A stretch of 64,000 nucleotides of DNA from Gammaproteobacteria bacterium UBA2965 (GTDB taxonomy: Bacteria; Pseudomonadota; Gammaproteobacteria; Pseudomonadales; Azotimanducaceae). The notes under the pieces were generated by a model. That model ran no database searches. It was not told the origin of the DNA and saw only the letters and a list, made by a program, of their open reading frames with translations. Made by a program: the position numbers and the translations under genes. Positions 53,306 to 62,139 of this stretch are shown in pieces. Every line of letters begins with the position of its first letter. The first letter of the stretch is position 1. The stretch spans positions 84,255 to 148,254 of the forward strand of contig DEBD01000002.1 in assembly GCA_002348385.1 (NCBI GenBank). Reading direction: 5' to 3'.

Positions 53306-53412
53306 CCCCGCCCGGCAACCACCCGGCGCCACCCAGCCGCTGCCAGCTGCTCGCCTTCCACCTCCAGCTCGCGGGCCGACATGGCATGTCGGTTCAACAA
53401 GTCCAGGGCCCT
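53302..53412 (-). pseudogene. Coding-like extension after the ppx stop codon
   Basis: Directly after the ppx TGA (53415-53413), the same frame stays open for 36 codons to TAG (53304-53302), where it abuts the hemB stop on the other strand. The translation (RALDLLNRHAMSAREL and then GEQLAAAGWRRVV) continues the helical pattern expected after the Ppx/GppA catalytic domain. About 83% of third positions are G or C. A CGA-to-TGA change or readthrough would explain it. See the ppx entry and findings. Confidence 0.5.
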
Positions 53413-54345
53413 TCAGCGTGGATCACTCGCCAGCGTCCGGGCAACGTTGCGATACAGCACGCCATCCTGGATGGAGGCGGGCAGGTAGTGCATGGTCGGC
53501 AGGCCCAACTTGTCGAAGATGGCATCCAGCAGTGCAACGCCGGCTGGGAATATGTCCACACGCTCGGGCCGTAACCCGGGCATAACCAGATCGGGCACCC
53601 AGCAGCCTGACTCCAGCACCGCTCTCAAACGCCCAAGACCTGCAGCCGTAATGCTCTCGCCATCCCAGCCATTGGCGCTGAGCACGGATTGCACCGACTC
53701 GATGGTACCGGACGTTCCCAGCACTACCTCAGCCGCCGGCAGCGAGCCGTTTGGCAGCGCATCGTCCAGGACAGTTCGGGCGTGGGCTCGAGCACGACGC
53801 ATCGCTTCTGCGACGTCGCCCTGACGCGCGGAAAAGTACGCGTCCGTCAGACCCACGCAACCTACCGGCGCCGAGTGCGGTTGAGTGCACCTCAGCCCTT
53901 TACCCCAGGCCAGCTCGGTGCTGCCTCCACCAATATCCACCACGAGCTTGCGAGCGCGCGGCGAGGCCGAACAGTAGTGAGCCACGCCGCCGAAGATCAG
54001 GCTGGCTTCCTCCTCGCCGGACACCAGCTGCAGGGTCACCCCGAGCTTGGCGCGAACCGCTTTTGCCACTTCGGAAGCATTTCTGGCCGTGCGCAGCGCG
54101 TGGGTACCGATTACCCAGATGCGGCGCGCAGACACCGCCGCGGTTCGCTGCGCGAAACGGTCCAGGCAGTCCAGCCCTCTGTCCACGGCCGCCCGGGCGA
54201 GCCGGCCATTCTTGAATCCACTGAGCAGCTGGACCTTCTCCTTGATCAGTTCGTGAACCAACAACTCGCCGCCATTGCGCTGCTCGGCCAGCAACAGGCG
54301 AAAACTGTTGGAGCCCAAGTCGATGACGGCGCACAAGTCGTTCAT
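53413..54345 (-). CDS. ppx: Ppx/GppA family phosphatase, truncated C-terminus
   Basis: 310 residues. It has the two ATPase-like motifs: AVIDLGSNSFRLLLAE (about residues 6-21) and LVVDIGGGSTELAWG (about 133-147). IGTHALRTARNASE and VSGEEEASLIFGG in between are typical, and GTSGTIESVQ is at about 214. Ppx removes phosphate from polyphosphate ends; GppA converts pppGpp to ppGpp. The protein stops after the catalytic fold, lacking the C-terminal HD-like domain of full-length forms (about 500 residues); shorter forms exist. Following in-frame sequence (53302-53412) looks coding, so the stop may be recent. No ppk is in the window. Confidence 0.85.
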   Translation of the reverse strand: MNDLCAVIDLGSNSFRLLLAEQRNGGELLVHELIKEKVQLLSGFKNGRLARAAVDRGLDCLDRFAQRTAAVSARRIWVIGTHALRTARNASEVAKAVRAKLGVTLQLVSGEEEASLIFGGVAHYCSASPRARKLVVDIGGGSTELAWGKGLRCTQPHSAPVGCVGLTDAYFSARQGDVAEAMRRARAHARTVLDDALPNGSLPAAEVVLGTSGTIESVQSVLSANGWDGESITAAGLGRLRAVLESGCWVPDLVMPGLRPERVDIFPAGVALLDAIFDKLGLPTMHYLPASIQDGVLYRNVARTLASDPR

Positions 54346-54579
54346 GAATCTGCACGAAAAGATTGAGCCGCTAGCCTACCCAAACGTTACTGATCCGCCA
54401 GGAAACGCCCCCTATCCGGGCAATCGAATGTTCAATAATGCGCACCGCGTCACGCATGGCCGGTAAATGCGGCGCCCGGTCTGAAGCGCCCGCAGGCCGA
54501 AGTGAATCGCCTCCAAGAGCAGCCATGGTAGACTTCCGTGAATTTACGGACACTCGAACCACTACTGGAGACTGACTAG

Positions 54580-54906
54580 ATGAGCGACAACATCCTGCAT
54601 ACCTCGGATGCGGAATTCGACAATGACGTGTTGCAGTCCGACAAGCCGGTGCTGGTAGATTATTGGGCGGAATGGTGCGGACCGTGCAAGATGATTGCGC
54701 CTATCCTGGGCGAGATTGCGACGGAATACTCCGACCGCATAAAGATCTGCAAGCTGGACATCGACAGTAACCAGGCGACACCGCCGAAATACGGTATTCG
54801 CGGCATCCCCACACTGATGCTGTTCAAAAACGGCGAGGTAGCAGCCACCAAAGTAGGCGCCTTGTCTAAATCTCAGCTGGCCGCTTTCCTGGATAGCAAC
54901 ATCTAA
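54580..54906 (+). CDS. trxA: Thioredoxin 1
   Basis: 108 residues with the WCGPC redox site at about 33-37 (DYWAEWCGPCKMIAP), Asp in KPVLVDYWAEW, and cis-Pro in GIRGIPTLMLFKNGE (about 77). It reduces cytosolic disulfides with electrons from thioredoxin reductase. It lies between ppx (divergent, 234-bp gap) and rho, the usual trxA-rho arrangement. A hairpin follows the stop. Confidence 0.96.
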   Translation: MSDNILHTSDAEFDNDVLQSDKPVLVDYWAEWCGPCKMIAPILGEIATEYSDRIKICKLDIDSNQATPPKYGIRGIPTLMLFKNGEVAATKVGALSKSQLAAFLDSNI

Positions 54907-54916
54907 GTTGCCCATT

Positions 54917-54940
54917 TCGAGGGCGGTTCGCTGCCCTCGA
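54917..54940. terminator. trxA terminator hairpin
   Basis: TCGAGGGC (54917-54924) pairs with GCCCTCGA (54933-54940). With a G-T wobble and a G-C pair, the loop closes on TTCG. It stands 11 bases after the trxA stop. No T-run, so termination may be partial. Confidence 0.5.
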
Positions 54941-54955
54941 CTCCTTTCCCCGGGG

Positions 54956-54983
54956 TTGACGGGGTCACCTAAACCACTAAACT
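54956..54983 (+). promoter_or_regulatory. Sigma-70 promoter for rho
   Basis: TTGACG (54956-54961) and TAAACT (54978-54983) are separated by 16 bases. The first start would be near 54990, leaving a leader of about 160 bases before the rho ATG (55151). Confidence 0.5.
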
Positions 54984-54991
54984 TGCCCTGA

Positions 54992-55011
54992 CGTAGCGAT
55001 TCAACGCTACG
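54992..55011. repeat. 7-bp inverted repeat in the rho leader
   Basis: CGTAGCG (54992-54998) and CGCTACG (55005-55011) pair perfectly with a 6-base loop, at the expected start of the rho transcript. E. coli rho is controlled by attenuation in its leader; a similar role here is only an inference. Confidence 0.4.
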
Positions 55012-55150
55012 CCCATCAGCAACTCACCAAACTGCTCACGATGCCCCGCGCTGGGCGCTACCGCTACCCAACGCAAAAACAATAACACCAGTAGTTCTTC
55101 GGGTCCGGGCGATCCAATTCACCACTACCAAAACTTTCGAAGTTATCACC

Positions 55151-56410
55151 ATGAATCTAACTGATCTAAAACGTAAACCGGTCGGAGAACTGATCGACAT
55201 GGCGCGCGAGATGGGGCTGGACAATCTGGCACGTTCGCGCAAGCAGGAAGTCATTGCCGCCATCGTGCGCAAGCAGGCAAAGAACGGCGAAGACATCTAT
55301 GGCGAAGGCACATTGGAGATTCTTCAGGACGGATTCGGCTTCCTGCGCTCCCCGGACAGTTCGTATCTGGCAGGACCGGACGACATCTACGTTTCCCCGA
55401 GCCAGATCCGACGATTCAACCTGCGCACCGGCGACAGCATTGCGGGCAAAATCCGGCCACCCAAAGACGGCGAACGCTACTTCGCCCTGCTGAAGGTAGA
55501 CGAGATCAACTTCAGCGAGCCCAACTCCAAAAAACACAAGATCCTGTTCGAAAACCTCACCCCCCTCTTCCCGGACGAGCGTCTGGTTCTGGAGCGGGGC
55601 AACGGCAGCACGGAAGACCTCACCGCGCGCATCGTCGACCTCATTGCCCCCATCGGCAAAGGCCAACGCGCCCTGGTGGTATCTCCTCCCAAGGCGGGCA
55701 AAACGCTGGTGCTGCAGAACATCGCCCAGTCCATAGCGGCCAATAATCCGGAGGTGGTGCTGATCGTTCTGCTCATCGATGAGCGTCCTGAAGAGGTAAC
55801 GGAAATGCAGCGCATGGTGCAGGGCGAGGTGGTCGCCAGCACCTTCGACGAGCCACCCTCACGCCATGTTCAGGTTGCCGAGATGGTCATCGAAAAGGCC
55901 AAGCGCCTGGTGGAGCACCAGAAGAACGTAGTGATCCTTTTGGACTCCATCACACGACTAGCCCGCGCCTACAACACCATCGTGCCTTCCTCAGGCAAGG
56001 TACTCACCGGCGGTGTGGACGCCCACGCCCTGGAACGCCCCAAGCGCTTCTTCGGCGCCGCGCGCAATATCGAAGAGGGCGGCAGCTTGAGCATCATCGC
56101 CACGGCGCTGATCGACACCGGCTCCAAGATGGACGAGGTGATCTACGAAGAATTCAAGGGCACCGGCAACCAGGAACTGCACCTGGAACGCAAGATCGCG
56201 GAAAAGCGAGTCTACCCCGCCATCAACATCCGCCGCTCAGCAACCCGGCGAGAGGAATTGCTCATGGGTGAAGACGAGCTGGCGCGGGTGTGGATTCTGC
56301 GCAAACTCCTGCACGACATGGACGACATCGCCGCCATCGAGTTCATGATTGACAAGCTCAAAGACACAAAGACTAACGAAGAATTCTTCGCGCTGATGAA
56401 GGGGAGGTAA
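55151..56410 (+). CDS. rho: Transcription termination factor Rho
   Basis: 419 residues, standard length. The N-terminal helical domain (MNLTDLKRKPVGELIDMAREMG) and cold-shock-like RNA-binding domain (GFGFLRSPDSSYLAGPDDIYVS, about 55-75) precede the ATPase core. Walker A SPPKAGKT is at about 178, Walker B VILLIDERPEEV at about 200, and the Q- and R-loop regions GGSLSIIATALIDTGSKMDEVIYEEFKGTGN are at about 313. It is a hexameric RNA helicase that terminates transcripts. The promoter and leader lie upstream. Confidence 0.97.
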   Translation: MNLTDLKRKPVGELIDMAREMGLDNLARSRKQEVIAAIVRKQAKNGEDIYGEGTLEILQDGFGFLRSPDSSYLAGPDDIYVSPSQIRRFNLRTGDSIAGKIRPPKDGERYFALLKVDEINFSEPNSKKHKILFENLTPLFPDERLVLERGNGSTEDLTARIVDLIAPIGKGQRALVVSPPKAGKTLVLQNIAQSIAANNPEVVLIVLLIDERPEEVTEMQRMVQGEVVASTFDEPPSRHVQVAEMVIEKAKRLVEHQKNVVILLDSITRLARAYNTIVPSSGKVLTGGVDAHALERPKRFFGAARNIEEGGSLSIIATALIDTGSKMDEVIYEEFKGTGNQELHLERKIAEKRVYPAINIRRSATRREELLMGEDELARVWILRKLLHDMDDIAAIEFMIDKLKDTKTNEEFFALMKGR

Positions 56411-56440
56411 AACCCGACGCCGCCCCCGCGGACCTCATTG

Positions 56441-57613
56441 CTAAGGGACGGCCGGCTCCGACAGCGCCCGAGAGAAATACTCGTTGCCGCGCTCCAGCTC
56501 ACCCTGGGCTACGCAGACTCGGCCCAGTTCTCCGTACACCTCGGGCGTGCGCTGCAGACGCAGACACGCTTCCAGATACTGACGAGACTTAGGCAGCTGA
56601 TCACCAGCCATGGCCAGCCGGCCGGCGGCCAGTAGCGCCGCGGCATCGCTGGGCCTCTGCTTGAGCCAACCTTCCATGACGGTCAGCTGCTTACCCACAT
56701 CATCGGACTCAAGGCGGCCGTACAATCCCACCAGATCCTCCGACCAGTGCTTATCGAGACAGCCGCGCAGCGCGGCTTCCACTGTATCGGCATGGCCTTG
56801 CTCAATCCCTGCGCGCGCATAGGCTTGCACCACCAGGGGATCATGCTTGAGCTTCTTAGGCACCCGTTGCCACGCATGCTCGATATCACGCTCAACACCG
56901 CCAAGCTTTTCTACCCAGGCGCCGCGCTCCAGCTCGGAGACGCTTTCCGCGTTTTGAGCCTTGCTCTTCCGAAGCGATGGCAACAAGGCGATTAACGCAT
57001 CCATATCGCCCACCTGACGATAGACCTTTACCAGCATATCCAGCACCTGCGGATGTCCTGGCGACTCCGACTGCAGCTCCAGCAGGGTTGCTAGGCACGG
57101 CTCCCAACGCTTCGCATCCATCTGGAGCTTGGCCCGCGCAAGGTAGATGGCGAATCGCCCCTCAGGCGCGGACTCGTGTGCCAGCCGCAGCAATTCGTCC
57201 CGGCGCGCTTCGTCCCCCATCTGGTGCGCGGCACGGGCGGCATTTAGATAGTTGATCAGCGGGGCAGCCGCCCGCGGCGCGGCCGCCACCAGCAAACGGT
57301 GGGCGTCCTGCCACTGACCCTCTTCGAGCATCAGCAATCCCTGCACGGTCTGCGCTCGCGCCGTTCTCGCCTTGCGGTGGCGCCTCCCATCTGCGAGCCG
57401 GCTGCTTCCAGCACCGAGGCGGACAAACAGGGCCACCACCAGACGCAGTGCCACGCACGCCAGCAAGACAACCAGCACGGCGAACCACAGGCTGGTTTCT
57501 AGGGCTGTGTCACCATACGCAAGCATGACATAGCCCGGATCACGGCCCACCACCGTGCCCAGGAGCCCCCCCAGCAGCACGGCAACTATCAGCAACAGCA
57601 GGCCGGCCTTCAC
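56441..57613 (-). CDS. hemY: Heme biosynthesis-associated TPR membrane protein HemY
   Basis: 390 residues. Two N-terminal membrane spans (AGLLLLIVAVLLGGLLGTV and SLWFAVLVVLLACVALRLVVALF) are followed by an Arg-rich cytosolic segment and TPR-like helices (NAARAAHQMGDEARRDELLRLAHE, then VYRQVGDMDALIALLPSL and PEVYGELGRVCVAQGELERGNEYFSRAL). This is the HemY architecture. Its biochemical role is unclear; it is not the oxidase of that name in Gram-positives. It follows hemX with a 4-base overlap. Confidence 0.87.
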   Translation of the reverse strand: MKAGLLLLIVAVLLGGLLGTVVGRDPGYVMLAYGDTALETSLWFAVLVVLLACVALRLVVALFVRLGAGSSRLADGRRHRKARTARAQTVQGLLMLEEGQWQDAHRLLVAAAPRAAAPLINYLNAARAAHQMGDEARRDELLRLAHESAPEGRFAIYLARAKLQMDAKRWEPCLATLLELQSESPGHPQVLDMLVKVYRQVGDMDALIALLPSLRKSKAQNAESVSELERGAWVEKLGGVERDIEHAWQRVPKKLKHDPLVVQAYARAGIEQGHADTVEAALRGCLDKHWSEDLVGLYGRLESDDVGKQLTVMEGWLKQRPSDAAALLAAGRLAMAGDQLPKSRQYLEACLRLQRTPEVYGELGRVCVAQGELERGNEYFSRALSEPAVP

Positions 57614-58638
57614 GGGGTATCCTGGTGCGACGCCACCAGAGCGGACAGCGATGCAGAGATGTCAGGCAGAGGCTCGTCCAGTTGTACTTCGAGCAGGCCG
57701 TCTATCTCGCTCACGGCCTGCGTGACCACCGGCTCGCCTTGATCGACGTACTCCAGCAGCCACTCCCGGGCAGTACCAAGGCTGGCTTCGAACACCACCT
57801 GCTGCCGGCGCAGGGCAGCCAACTGCGCTCGCTCGAGCATGAGCCGCAGGTTCAATTCCAGATACACCGCCTCTTCGGGCGCAAGTAGCGGTTTGCGCGC
57901 GCCATCGAATCGGCGCACCTGCAGATAGCTCGCCAACTCCGCCGACAGTGTCTCCCATAAGCCTTCCGGCGCGGGCTCCTGGACAGGCGGCGGTGTCCCG
58001 AAATACCCGGGCAGCTCCAGCGGCAACGCGATCAATCTTTCCTTGACGGCTTCCAGGCGCAGATAGATTCCCTGCACGTCGTTGCCGCGCACGCTCCTCA
58101 AAGAGAGCAGTTCGTCGGCCAGGGCTGCACGTACCGGGTGCAGGGCAAAGTCGTCAAGCTCACGCAGTATGTCGTCCGCGGCAGACAGCAGACCTACCGC
58201 GGCGTCTACGTCACGCTCCATAAGCAGACGGTGATTGGCAATTCGCAGCAGGTATTCCACTTCTGCCAGCTTCCACTGCTGGGGCGACGGCGGCGCACTG
58301 GCGGCCGCTTCGGACAGTGCACCCGCTAGCGCCTGCTCCAACTCCTGCAGACGCTGGCGCTGCGCTGCGACCGCCACTTCGATACCTCGGCGCTGCTCAC
58401 GCTTGAGGTCCGCCAGCGCATTGCTGCTACGTAACAGCCCCGACTCCAGACCGGACACGCGCCGCTGCATCTCGTCCATGGGACCCAGATAGACCAGTAG
58501 ATAGTAGAGGTAGCCAACCCCCGCCAGAGCACCCAGCGCCAGCAGGGCAGTGAAACCGGCCAGCGCTCGCCCCTTGGGTTGCAATTGCTTGGTGGCAGCC
58601 GCATTTTCTATGTCTTGGGCTTCGTCCTGGTTTTCCAC
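57610..58638 (-). CDS. hemX: HemX, uroporphyrinogen-III C-methyltransferase-like operon protein
   Basis: 342 residues. It has one N-terminal membrane span (AGFTALLALGALAGVGYLYYLLVYL, about residues 28-52) and a long coiled-coil region (about 55-110, rich in Leu, Gln and Arg). The periplasmic helical part contains WKLAEVEYLLRIANHRLLMERDVDAAVGLL. Family name only: no SAM-binding methyltransferase fold is seen, so the old enzyme annotation is probably wrong. It lies in the hemC-hemD-hemX-hemY order typical of gammaproteobacteria. Confidence 0.88.
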   Translation of the reverse strand: MENQDEAQDIENAAATKQLQPKGRALAGFTALLALGALAGVGYLYYLLVYLGPMDEMQRRVSGLESGLLRSSNALADLKREQRRGIEVAVAAQRQRLQELEQALAGALSEAAASAPPSPQQWKLAEVEYLLRIANHRLLMERDVDAAVGLLSAADDILRELDDFALHPVRAALADELLSLRSVRGNDVQGIYLRLEAVKERLIALPLELPGYFGTPPPVQEPAPEGLWETLSAELASYLQVRRFDGARKPLLAPEEAVYLELNLRLMLERAQLAALRRQQVVFEASLGTAREWLLEYVDQGEPVVTQAVSEIDGLLEVQLDEPLPDISASLSALVASHQDTP

Positions 58639-58640
58639 GA

Positions 58641-59348
58641 TTACTCCACTAGCTGCGACAACGCGGCAAGCAACGCATCGGAACCCGCTCCTTCACACAC
58701 TACAACACGCGCAAATCCCAGTTGTTCGCCTATTTTGGCCACTCGGGAAGATGGAACGAATAAGGGCACGCGCTTACTGCCCTGGGCCGCGAACCATACC
58801 CGGGCCGCCCAGTGCAATCCATCACCGCTACCCACCACAATGGCACTCACCGACTCGGGCTCGACCCGCGCCTGCACATCCTCCAGGGGCACGGGTCGGC
58901 GGCGATACAGCTCCAGCCGCCGAACGGCTGCCCCTCGGCCGGCCAACCTGCGTTCCAGAAGGTCGCGGCCGCCCTCGCCGCAGAGCAGCAACACGGTGCG
59001 CCCGCTGACCTCCACCAGTTCCGACAGCCCCAGTAATCCTTCAGAGCTGGCGGGCTCGGGATAGCGCGCCGAGATACCGTGCTCGCGCAATACCGCGGCC
59101 GTCCGCGGGCCCACCGCAAACACCTGCACTTCTGCAGGGTCAACGCCCGCGCGAGCCAACGCCGCCAACCCCGGTGCTACCGCCTGCTCCGAAACGAATA
59201 CGGCAGCATCAAAAGGGTCGGCGGGCGGGGACACGGCTATTGGTTCAATGGCCATCACGGGTGCCGTCAGCGGCAGGTAGCCGGCAGCCTCCAGACGCGC
59301 GGCCAGCCGGCTGGCGCCGGGCTCCGAGCGGGTTATCCAGACGGACAA
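58641..59348 (-). CDS. hemD: Uroporphyrinogen-III synthase
   Basis: 235 residues, two-domain HemD fold. The start is TTG at 59348 (MSVWITRSEPGASRLAARLEAAGY), one base after the hemC stop, and no ATG is available nearby. Conserved short elements are AVFVSEQAV (about residue 48), FAVGPRTAAVLREHG (about 77), VLLLCGEGGRDLL (about 117) and SAIVVGSGDGLHW (about 163). It closes hydroxymethylbilane into the asymmetric uroporphyrinogen III ring. Sequence conservation in this family is low; context supports the call. Confidence 0.9.
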   Translation of the reverse strand: MSVWITRSEPGASRLAARLEAAGYLPLTAPVMAIEPIAVSPPADPFDAAVFVSEQAVAPGLAALARAGVDPAEVQVFAVGPRTAAVLREHGISARYPEPASSEGLLGLSELVEVSGRTVLLLCGEGGRDLLERRLAGRGAAVRRLELYRRRPVPLEDVQARVEPESVSAIVVGSGDGLHWAARVWFAAQGSKRVPLFVPSSRVAKIGEQLGFARVVVCEGAGSDALLAALSQLVE

Positions 59349-59349
59349 C

Positions 59350-60261
59350 CTAAGCGCCCAGAATACTGGCTGCGCCTTGGCCGATAAGGCTCTCGGCTAC
59401 CGCGACCCCTAGGGCAGAAGGATCGTTACCCGTCGCCTCGGCACGCAGGGCTTGGCTGCCATCGGGGGCGGCCAGCAGAGCACGCAGGCGGATGCCCGAA
59501 TCGCCAGCCTCGGCAAAGGCCGCCAGCGGCGCACTGCAGTCCGCGCCCAATGCGGCGCTGACCGCGCGTTCAGCGCTGACTCGAGCGTGGACCTCATCAT
59601 CAGCCAGTGATTGCAGCAAGGTCAACGTGCGCACGTCATCCGCGCGGCACTCGATGCCCAGGGCCCCCTGCCCGGGGGCGGGCAGGAAGTCATCTACGCC
59701 CAGGTATTCACTGATCTCCTCACCCAGCCCCAATCGGCGTAGGCCGGCAGCCGCCAGCACAATGGCGTCAAACTCTCCGTCAGACAGCTTTTTAAGCCGC
59801 GTATCCACATTGCCACGCAGCACGGCAATTTCCAGATCGGCCCGCAATAGGAGCAGTTGGGACCGACGCCTGAGGCTGGAAGACCCGATGCGCGCGCCCG
59901 CTGGCAGATCGCGCAACCCGGCAGCCATCCGGCAAACCAACGCATCGCGCACATCTTCGCGGAATCCGATAACCGGCAGGGCGAAACCGTCCGGCAGCTC
60001 CGCAGGTACGTCCTTCACCGAGTGTACGGCAATATCCGCACGCCCCTCCGACAGAGCCTGTTCCAGTTCCTTAATGAACAAGCCTTTGCCACCCACCTCG
60101 GCTAGCGGGGCCTGCAACCAGCGGTCGCCCTGGGTGGTCACACCCAGCAGATCCACCTGGAGGCCCGGATGGGCTCGGCGCAGCTGGTCTTGAACGAAAT
60201 GCGCCTGCCACAGAGCCAGCTGGCTCTGCCGAGTGGCAATCACCACGCGCTCATCACTCAT
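59350..60261 (-). CDS. hemC: Hydroxymethylbilane synthase (porphobilinogen deaminase)
   Basis: 303 residues. The start is ERVVIATRQSQLALWQAHFV. The segment SVKDVPAELPDGF (about residue 81) and the GSSSLRRRSQLLLLR loop (about 126) bind the substrate. PAPGQGALGIECR is at about 193, and the dipyrromethane-cofactor Cys is in LGADCSAPLAAF (about 238). It polymerises four porphobilinogens into hydroxymethylbilane. It is followed by hemD and preceded by algR on the same strand. Confidence 0.95.
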   Translation of the reverse strand: MSDERVVIATRQSQLALWQAHFVQDQLRRAHPGLQVDLLGVTTQGDRWLQAPLAEVGGKGLFIKELEQALSEGRADIAVHSVKDVPAELPDGFALPVIGFREDVRDALVCRMAAGLRDLPAGARIGSSSLRRRSQLLLLRADLEIAVLRGNVDTRLKKLSDGEFDAIVLAAAGLRRLGLGEEISEYLGVDDFLPAPGQGALGIECRADDVRTLTLLQSLADDEVHARVSAERAVSAALGADCSAPLAAFAEAGDSGIRLRALLAAPDGSQALRAEATGNDPSALGVAVAESLIGQGAASILGA

Positions 60262-60262
60262 A

Positions 60263-60997
60263 TCACAAGCTCTTGATGTAGCGGCGCACTTGCGTCACGT
60301 GCCGCCGGCTGATGTCTACCCCCTCATCCACGTCACGCAGACGGATCTGGTAGTGGCCGTCCCCGGAGCGGTCCAATCCGACGATATAGCGAACAGCGAC
60401 GAGGGCGTTGCGGTGCACACGCAGAAACGCATCGCCAAACTCGTCTTCCAGCTCGCGCAGCGTTTCGTCGATGATGATCTCGCCTTCCGAATAGCGCACG
60501 GTGACGTACTTCTGGTCCGCCTGAAAGAAGCGCACGTCGGTGACCGCCACTAACTGGATGCCACGCCGGGTACGCGCGGAAATATGAGTGCGGCGCTGTT
60601 CCGGTGCGTCCGCCAGCGCTGCCAGCTGCGCCTTGTTGACGCGCTGAGCTTTACCCAGGGCGACCTCCAGGCTCTGGCCGCGAACTGGCTTGAGCAGGTA
60701 GCCCACCGCCTGCAGGTTCAACGCTTCTATGGCGTGCTCCTCAAAAGCGGTACAGAAAATCACCGCCGGCGGCTCCTCCATTTCGGACATGTGCCGAGCG
60801 GCTTCCATGCCGTCCATTCCGGGCATACGGATATCCAGCAATACGACGTCAGGCTGAACTTCCTGGGTAGCCTGCACTGCCTCCATGCCGTTGCTCGCTT
60901 CGCCCACCACTTCGTAATCGGGCAGTTGAGCCAGCATGCGTGACAGCCTGTCTCTGGCTAGCTGCTCGTCATCGACGATCAATACCGAGATGCTCAA
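60263..60997 (-). CDS. algR: LytTR-type response regulator AlgR
   Basis: 244 residues. The receiver domain MSISVLIVDDEQLARDRL has the phospho-Asp in DVVLLDIRMPGMDG (about residue 54). The C-terminal LytTR DNA-binding domain begins about 140 (LVAVTDVRFFQADQKYVTVRYSEGEIIIDETLRELEDEFGDAFLRVHRNALV). In Pseudomonas AlgR controls alginate and motility genes; the regulon here is unknown. Its start overlaps the sensor's stop by 4 bases (ATGA). It precedes hemC by 1 bp. Confidence 0.92.
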   Translation of the reverse strand: MSISVLIVDDEQLARDRLSRMLAQLPDYEVVGEASNGMEAVQATQEVQPDVVLLDIRMPGMDGMEAARHMSEMEEPPAVIFCTAFEEHAIEALNLQAVGYLLKPVRGQSLEVALGKAQRVNKAQLAALADAPEQRRTHISARTRRGIQLVAVTDVRFFQADQKYVTVRYSEGEIIIDETLRELEDEFGDAFLRVHRNALVAVRYIVGLDRSGDGHYQIRLRDVDEGVDISRRHVTQVRRYIKSL

Positions 60998-62103
60998 TCA
61001 GCCTCCTGTTCGACAGCGGACACCGGGTCCACATCAGCCGCTATAGGATAGTTCAGTGCGGTAACGAAATGCTCGCCCCGCACCGCGGCGGTAAGGTTCG
61101 CGTTGGCGCCGTAAAGCGCATGCAGGCGGCTGCGGATGTTGCCCAGGGCCATCCGATTGCCCTCGCTGGTTACCGCCGTGTCGGCCGGTGGCAGCGGGTT
61201 GGAAATCTCTACCCGTACCTGGGCATCCGTGAAACCCACCTTTACCGTAATGGTGCCACCGTCCGGGCGCGGCTGAATGCCGTGGTAGATGGCGTTCTCC
61301 AGCAGAGGCTGCAGGGTCAGCAGGGGGATTCTCACCCCCGCGGGGGCGTCTTGCACCTGCCAATCCAGATCCAGCCGGTCACCCAGCCGCAGCGCTTCGA
61401 TACGCACATACCGGCGGCAAAGATCCAACTCGTCGGCAACGGGCACCTGATTGCCCGCATCGTTGAGGCTGGCCCGGAACAACTCTGACAGATCCTCCAC
61501 CACCGACTCGGCCGTGTCCGGGTCGGAATCAATGAGGCTGGCGATGATGTTCATGCTGTTGAACAAAAAATGGGGGCGAATGCGCGACTGCAGCGCCTGA
61601 ATGCGAGATTGCAGCTCCGACTGCTCCTGATGGCGCAGTTGCTGCTGAACGTAGAAGTAGCGCAGGGCCAGCGCCGTGATGATGCCCGATATCAAAATCT
61701 GGCCACCGATGGCCTGCCAGTCCACCGCATATTCCGCGCGCACCATGATCCGATCGGCCGCCAGCCCTACCGCGAAGGTAATCAGCATCACCAACAAAAA
61801 TGCCAACACGGCCCCAGACACCATCGAAAATCTCGCGAGCCAATTGCGCGACCAGCACAGAGCGGCCGCGCTGCTGATGGCTACCCACTGCACAAAGAGC
61901 GACATCAGGCCAAGCCGAATCCAGCTGATGGTCCCGCCGCTGAACAACATGACCAGCACCAGCAGCTCTGCGAACAGCACCACCAGCACGATAGAGGTGG
62001 CGCTGCATAGATCGGGGACCGCGAACTGCTGCCCCGGTTTGGGAAGTTGTTCCTCCGACGTCGCGATGCTCGTTACTCTTATAGGGTTGCTATAATCAGC
62101 CAT
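60994..62103 (-). CDS. algZ: Sensor histidine kinase, AlgZ/LytS type
   Basis: 369 residues from the ATG at 62103. Four membrane spans lie in the first 145 residues (ATSIVLVVLFAELLVLVMLF, LMSLFVQWVAISSAAALCW, AVLAFLLVMLITFAVGLA and IGGQILISGIITALALRYF). A His-kinase internal region follows with IRPHFLFNSMNIIASLI (about residues 189-205), the LLENAIYHGIQPRP nucleotide-binding segment and GNRMALGNIRSRLHALYG. It pairs with AlgR. The start is divergent from argH by 36 bp, so the promoters overlap. Confidence 0.9.
   Translation of the reverse strand: MADYSNPIRVTSIATSEEQLPKPGQQFAVPDLCSATSIVLVVLFAELLVLVMLFSGGTISWIRLGLMSLFVQWVAISSAAALCWSRNWLARFSMVSGAVLAFLLVMLITFAVGLAADRIMVRAEYAVDWQAIGGQILISGIITALALRYFYVQQQLRHQEQSELQSRIQALQSRIRPHFLFNSMNIIASLIDSDPDTAESVVEDLSELFRASLNDAGNQVPVADELDLCRRYVRIEALRLGDRLDLDWQVQDAPAGVRIPLLTLQPLLENAIYHGIQPRPDGGTITVKVGFTDAQVRVEISNPLPPADTAVTSEGNRMALGNIRSRLHALYGANANLTAAVRGEHFVTALNYPIAADVDPVSAVEQEAD
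62088..62096 (+). promoter_or_regulatory. Extended -10 promoter for argH
   Basis: TGC-TATAAT lies 43 bases before the argH ATG (62140) and inside the first codons of algZ. A perfect -10 hexamer with the TG extension needs no strong -35, which is absent. Confidence 0.55.
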
Positions 62104-62139
62104 GCACCCGCCACTCAACCAAGGACCGCCGGAGCCGTC

